The notes under the pieces are model-generated. The model worked only from the letters and a program-made list of their open reading frames with translations. It had not been told where the DNA came from and made no database searches. 64,000 nucleotides of DNA from Ampullaceana balthica (taxonomy: Eukaryota > Mollusca > Gastropoda > Lymnaeidae). The stretch covers positions 237,877 to 301,876 of the forward strand of contig CALYLW010000743.1 in the NCBI GenBank assembly GCA_944989445.1, in the 5' to 3' direction. The position numbers and the translations under genes are program-made. Of the stretch, positions 57,140 to 64,000 are shown piece by piece (positions within the stretch are counted from its first letter, which is position 1; every line of letters begins with the position of its first letter).

Positions 57140-59185
57140 AATAAAATGACAAAGCTCAATTTAAAACGCGTACACGAAAAAGTACACACCATAAAAAAAA
57201 AGATTTAGGAAAGCGCCATCAGGCAATAAAATATTTTAGAAAGTACACTGCTAAACATAAAGTACTAGGGTTTTTAGGGCGCCTACAATGCCCACTTGGA
57301 CTGTAGGGCGCATATGGCGCCCACTTTTTTGAGTAAAAAGCCCAAGTAACTTATCCTTGTTTGATAAATACGAAATATTAAACTTCCTGAAATGTACACA
57401 AAGTACTTTATAATTATAAATCATCAAATCCTCTTTTTACATCGCTCTCTTTTCCAAAATTAAAATATAAGCTAAAACTGTGACGTAATATAAAATTTTT
57501 AAATAATTTTTTAGAATTTTTAGAATTTTGCACACCTCCTGTAGCGCGCCTTGTATATATATTTAAATATAAGCTGAAAAAAATGACGTCATAGCGCTAC
57601 GGATCCTTCCTTCCAACCTGTGTCTTGGGCTATTATATTGTTTATAGGGAAAAAAAATAGAACACCAAAAAGAAACTCGTTGTGAATAGGGATGTCAATA
57701 TTGTTGAAAAATGCTGCCTGGGTACCCATCCAAATTTCGAACGGGTACCCGGGTTACCCGATCAAAACATGGCATAATTTTCCCCGTCATGACCGCTATA
57801 AAATGCTACCTAGCCACCTTCCATGCACCTCATTTCACACAGTAGCTACACGGCCGACGTCTTAGGGGCCGTACATAAATGACGTCAAGCGATTTTGGCC
57901 GATTTTTTTACCCCCCCCCCGTCACAGGTTGTCACAAAAACTTAGAGCCCCCTCAATATGATATGACGTCACAAAGCTTTGCGCGCACCGCCCCCCCCCC
58001 ATTGAAGCCGTACTTCCTTTTTGAAAATGAGCATGTGTCAAATAACTTTATTGTCATTTAATTTTGTATTTAATGTGAAGTTGAACTCTAAAAATTGCTA
58101 CAAGCTTAAATCCATGTAAAGCGTCATTAAATAACTTGTAAGCAATCAAATATTTAAATGGAACTTTTATTTGAAGTTGCGCGTTTTGATGTGACGTCAC
58201 ATTTACTCTTAAACACATCCCTCCCCCTCGTCATAAATGTGTGACCCCCTCCTCCCCTAGGTGCGTAACGTCATTTATGGACGGGCCCTTATCCATCATA
58301 CACTGTTAGTAACTAATTTATTGACTCTAAAAACTTACACATTTTGGTGTATTCTTAAAATCAATGTTTTGGGTCAAGGCACACACTGTAATGAACACAC
58401 GAAACACAATCGAATGGAGGGAGGAAAAGGGGGGGGGTAGATAAATAACATCGACAATCGTAAAACTAATGTCGGCGTATTACAAAGATCAAAGTTAGTA
58501 TCAAAGCACTATTAACAAAATCAAACACGGCCTCATTCATCTCTATGCCGACGTCTTACACATCTTACACTGTTAGTAACTATTTAATTTATTAACCTTA
58601 AAAACTGACAACAACAAACACGACCTCTTTCATCTCTATACAGTCCATCCTTATTTTCGGCAGAGGAGTTTTGTTTTCTTTATATGATTTATTGTATTTT
58701 CCGTTGACGGATACTTCTCCTCTGATGTATTTCACAGCATATATTTGAAACAAAAATTTTCGTTTGATAAATTGTTTCGCAGCCTTAAATTAACACAAAA
58801 AAGGCGAATGAGAGCCGAAGTTTGGTTACTATAGACATTGAAGCCCCATTTTCACGGGTACCCGGGCGGAATTTTACTACCCGGGTAATCTCACGGCAAC
58901 TGGTATCCGGGTCCCGGGTACCCGTTGACAGGCCTAGTTGTGAATGGCCGCATGATGGGAATGAGATAATTTATTTCTCTTTGCCTCTATATTTTCTGAT
59001 TTTTAATTTACTGCTTTCGGATAAAAGAGACAATTACAATACCTATACGAAAACCATCTGCAGGTTAAAAGGAACCGTCCTGCAAAATTTGGTCCTTGTC
59101 CGTTATTGGGTTTTTAAATGAGCGCGTGACAGAGAGCGGTGGCAAGCAAACATACACACACCAACTGAGCTTTATATATTAGATA
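57140..59185 (+). repeat. R1 fragment, split by a hAT element
   Basis: 57,160-57,430 and 59,000-59,185 match R1 at 16,430-16,560 and 11,060-11,240 (agggcgcctac, cttgtttgata, cgaaatattaaact; TTAAAAGGAACCGTCCTG, accaactgagctttatat). The middle is the inserted element. Confidence 0.7.
57687..58936. mobile_element. hAT-type element with a nested MITE
   Basis: An 8-bp duplication GTTGTGAA at 57,679-57,686 and 58,937-58,944. The ends TAGGGATGTCAA and TTGACAGGCCTA are inverted, each followed by CGGGTACCCGGG-type repeats. About 57,860-58,292 is a second element with ends GGGGCCGTACATAAATGACG and CGTCATTTATGGACGGGCCC, including C9-C10 runs. A duplicated host piece at 58,548-58,590 (gccgacgtctta..catcttacactgttagtaacta) lacks this MITE and marks its empty site. 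No transposase frame was found. Confidence 0.88.
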
Positions 59186-59240
59186 TTGTATTTATATCCG
59201 TATTTATAAATTGTCAAACAACAAATGCTAAAATACTCAC

Positions 59241-59448
59241 TCAAATAGAAGGTGTATGTCAAGTTTGTTCCATATTGAATATCTTGATGTGTTTCGGTAA
59301 CTTGCGGGTACATTGACAAGTTCAAGTCATATTTCCCAATTTTAAAACTTATTTTTTTCATATCGAATGAACATGTTGTATTAAAATATTGTGGCTCTCC
59401 TTTCAAATCCTTGTTGTCTGCTTTGTTTTGGGTAAAATAAATTTCTGA
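59241..59448 (-). CDS. Receptor copy B, second half of an extracellular domain
   Basis: 208 bp, acceptor ttacttacag, donor A|GTGAGT; enters in phase 0, leaves in phase 1. SEIYFTQNKADNKDLKGEPQ, YFNTTCSFDMKKISFKIGKY, DLNLSMYPQVTETHQDIQYG, TNLTYTFYLS. One cysteine (NTTC), sequons, and the ending NLTYTFYL resemble the end of the Ig-like exons (NLNYTFII). With the preceding exon it forms one Ig-like domain with a cysteine in each half. No counterpart was seen in copy A. Confidence 0.75.
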
Positions 59449-60084
59449 CTGTAAGTAAAACATTTTTTTTTAATTATTAAATGATATAACATTTCAATTG
59501 ATACGTAGATAAAATTAAAACTTTCACTTTTTTATCTTAAAATTAATTTTAAAAAAAATCAGAATGTTTCTTTTAATAATTTCAATTTTATTTTATACAA
59601 AATTAGTTTTAAGCCACACTAACCCTAAAAGACGAATTTCAGATTTAAAATATAACCGTTCATAACAAGCTTTTAGAACTTATTAATTTGTATTATGATT
59701 TTAATGTTCAATGTTGTTATTAAATACAATTCTACATTTATTAATAAACACATACAAATTTCTGTATTTTGTTATAAATGAATAAAACGATGACAAAAAT
59801 TCATAGAATTTTCGACTTTTATTCAATATTTTTCTCTTCTAGAAATTAACCAGAAAAAGACTAAGACTGTAAAAATTTAAAGTACATCTACAAAATATTT
59901 TTTAACATGTTTTTCACTCCTTTAACATAAATTTCGTAGTTCTGTGAATCGAAAAATTAGAAAAAAGATACTAAATTGTGCAAGCTGTAAAATAAATCTT
60001 ATCTCATTTATCTTACTAAAATTAATATCTTTTAACTGATACGTAGAAAAACAAATTTCAGAGGTAATAAGTTTTCTTAATTAC

Positions 60085-60203
60085 CTCATTGAATTTAATG
60101 AGCAAATCACATGTTCCTCTAGGGAAGATTTTGTTGATAGAAAAGTAAAGCACTGCACCATTCTGATATATTTTCTTGTCAAATACAATAGCATTGGGTC
60201 TAG
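60085..60203 (-). CDS. Receptor copy B, first half of an extracellular domain
   Basis: 119 bp, acceptor aaatttcag, donor GAG|GTAATT; phase 1 in, phase 0 out. ARPNAIVFDKKIYQNGAVLY, FSINKIFPRGTCDLLIKFNE. A cysteine in GTCDLL in a strand-like context could pair with NTTC of the next exon. Splicing from 60,543 gives FF-A-RPN in frame. Phases across the three exons agree, which is good evidence that they form one gene. Confidence 0.75.
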
Positions 60204-60542
60204 CTGAAATTTAATCAAATTCCACATTAATGGCTTATATTATTTCCCCGACATGTGAAAGCTGTACTTTATTTGAAAATTAAATTTAAAAAAGAAGTTA
60301 AATGTAAATAAACAAATATTGTGTCTTCTTGGATGGATACACATTTTAAGTATAACATAATGTGTTAAAATATTTTTATTTTCTAAATGCAGTAGACATT
60401 TTTTTAATATTTGAATCTGTCATCAAAGCATTTGTTTCCATTGGAATGTTTAATCATGCACACCTACACACAATTTTAACATAAGAACATAAATTTACTA
60501 CTGAATGTTTATTTCTAAAGTAAATATTTTCTATTTACGTAC

Positions 60543-60870
60543 CAAAAAACTTTGGATTACATGTGAACCTTTGAATTGTAACGTTGGTAATAAAAGTTGC
60601 CCTAAAAAATAGAGCATCGTCAGAGCGAAGTCTTGATCTAGATGCATTGAAGACCCTGAGGTTGACCACACCTGCTCGTGTTATTGTAGCATTGTATAAG
60701 TCAGTCTTTTTATCGATGCATGAACGGGTGTTACTTTGAGCAGCTCTTTATATTCCCCATATGCGATTCGACGTATATCTTCTCGATTGTGTTTTCTTGT
60801 AAAGTAGAAATAAATTGAACGTCGTATTTTTTTCCTTCCTCAGCTTGGCTGCAATTGCTTTTTATATGCT
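60543..60870 (-). pseudogene. Receptor copy B, N-terminal domain exon (1-nt frameshift)
   Basis: Acceptor aaaaccag, donor G|GTACGT. Reads EHIKSNCSQAEEGKKYDVQF, ISTLQENTIEKIYVESHMGN, IKSCSK then TAA; the frame continues one base over as RSCIDKKTDLYNATITRAGV, VNLRVFNASRSRLRSDDALF, RATFITNVTIQRFTCNPKFF. The length, 328, is one more than the multiple of three required by its phase 1 ends, so a single extra base between SCS and SCID explains it. Either copy B is also a pseudogene or there is a base error here. It is a paralogue of 24,716-25,013. Confidence 0.82.
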
Positions 60871-62090
60871 CTGGTTTTTAAAATGAATAATACTTTATTT
60901 TATTTGCATTATTTATTTCTAATGTTCTTTACTTTTAATCTTTGATTTTTAACTTTATGTGATTACAAGTATTAAAACAATATCAACAAGAAACTTAAAT
61001 GGATTTTAATTTATAATACACAATGACATCATGTTAATTAAAATGATTTTACGTTTATTGAGTGTTACCCAATTGCCCGCGGGCCACATCCAGCCCACCA
61101 TAAATCTTTATCTGATCTGAAACTCTTTACATTTTGCAATTAATACTTAGCGATTTTATTGGCATATACGTATCCCTTAAGTGAACATTTGTTGAACGTC
61201 AGTCTACGGCGCGAATCATATCTCAGACCAGATTTCGCTCAATTTGAAAATATTAAAATGGTATCGTGAATATTCGTTCGTCATTTAAGTTTATTATCTG
61301 CCGCATGAAAAATTAAAATAGTATCTTAAAATTACTGTATAGTTACTTGCTACTTTAAAATTTAAATGAATAAAGCGTTTTTAATTCATGTTGTTTAAAG
61401 CGAATTATATATTTTATGTTCGTTATTATTGTCAATTGTTTTGGTTGTATTTTACAATAAAAATTAAGGCTGGCCTTATAATAGGGTACGAGAATGAGCA
61501 ATTTAAAAAAAAATATACAGTTATATGCAGAATATATTAATATTATATTAGTGAAGTTGATGTGGCTAAATTTAACGAATACCATACCAGATGGCACTAC
61601 AAGACTTATTATGAAGACTGGTTAAAAAGCATGAATTCATTTCGGAAGTTAAACAAGGTAAATGATTTTTAAAACATAACCATACAACAGGTTATCATAC
61701 TTTTTAAAAAAGAAAATAAGAAACTGAAGCCATTCTTAATGTGATGGATAAAATGTTAAAATATTCTAACAGTATATGGAAGGAAGATTTATAAAGCGTT
61801 GCATAGTGAATGTTTGTGCGATGGTTACTGATAACATAAAAAGTGATCGATGCTGGCTAGACCTTCATACATTCTTGATATTTATGACAATAATGACACG
61901 GATTGCACTGTTCTAGCTAAATCTTTATCCGGGTAGAGAAAAAAATATTCGACCCAAAATTCTACAAAAAAAAACAAAAAACAGTGTACATATAATGTTT
62001 CATGGAGTTTCTCTAAGTTATTATATTAATCTTAAGTTATTAATGTATTTTATTAAATAGTTGTCATTTTATATACATATATAGATATAA
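60871..62090. other. Upstream intron of copy B
   Basis: 60,900-61,290 runs parallel to 25,020-25,400 (ccacat-ta-cccacc, tttgttgaacgt-ag-ctacgg). No signal-peptide exon was found before the GATA array, so exon 1 should lie beyond the window. Confidence 0.6.
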
Positions 62091-62094
62091 AGAT

Positions 62095-64000
<1,906 letters not shown>

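Overview
This is a eukaryotic, intron-rich, very AT-rich window dominated by transposable elements. No prokaryotic feature is present. The repeats (tRNA-derived SINEs, RTE/jockey-type LINE tails, GATA and CATC arrays, Penelope, Helitron and hAT relics) together with the receptor type suggest an invertebrate, most likely a gastropod mollusc. The species is inference.

The only host-gene content I can support is a decayed cluster of related single-pass transmembrane receptor genes, all on the minus strand. Exons were found by splice sites, matching intron phase and paralogy. Copy A (28.1 to 21.4 kb) has a signal-peptide exon, an N-terminal domain exon, a 339-bp Ig-like exon, a 120-bp transmembrane exon and a cytoplasmic exon with many tyrosine motifs. 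It carries three disabling changes. Copy B (60.9 to 43.9 kb) has five or six corresponding exons, an intact transmembrane exon and an intact 157-codon tail exon. Its first visible exon has a 1-nt frameshift and its signal exon lies outside the window. Isolated exons of further copies lie at 29.2-29.5 kb, 18.3-18.6 kb (Ig-like), 6.5-7.0 kb (tail with five YxxV/I/L motifs, split by a small LINE-tail insertion) and perhaps 54.2-55.1 kb (23-residue repeats). A and B come from a segmental duplication (about 20.1-25.4 kb versus 41.9-61.3 kb). In B, the intron between the transmembrane and Ig exons has grown by a 5.9-kb CATC array that partly expanded as a larger unit.

Two pol-deficient LTR retrotransposons are bounded by target-site duplications. 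One (11.4-15.1 kb, plus strand) has a degraded gag with a CCHC knuckle followed by an open frame with a KH RNA-binding domain. The other (33.1-37.25 kb, minus strand, LTRs nearly identical) has a 720-codon ORF with a Gag-like start, a long coiled coil and a hydrophobic C-terminus, then only the last codons of RNase H in another frame. These are the best candidates for undescribed biology here.

Other elements: three full SINEs and two of a second type, three LINE 3' fragments, a Penelope-like 3' end with a hammerhead ribozyme motif, a 1.3-kb Helitron, several hAT-type MITEs with 7-8 bp duplications, an element with 20-bp perfect terminal repeats (26.2-27.6 kb), and a GATA array filling the last 1.9 kb. 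Several insertions have an empty site in a paralogous copy inside the same window. Remaining long AT-rich stretches show no gene I recognise.
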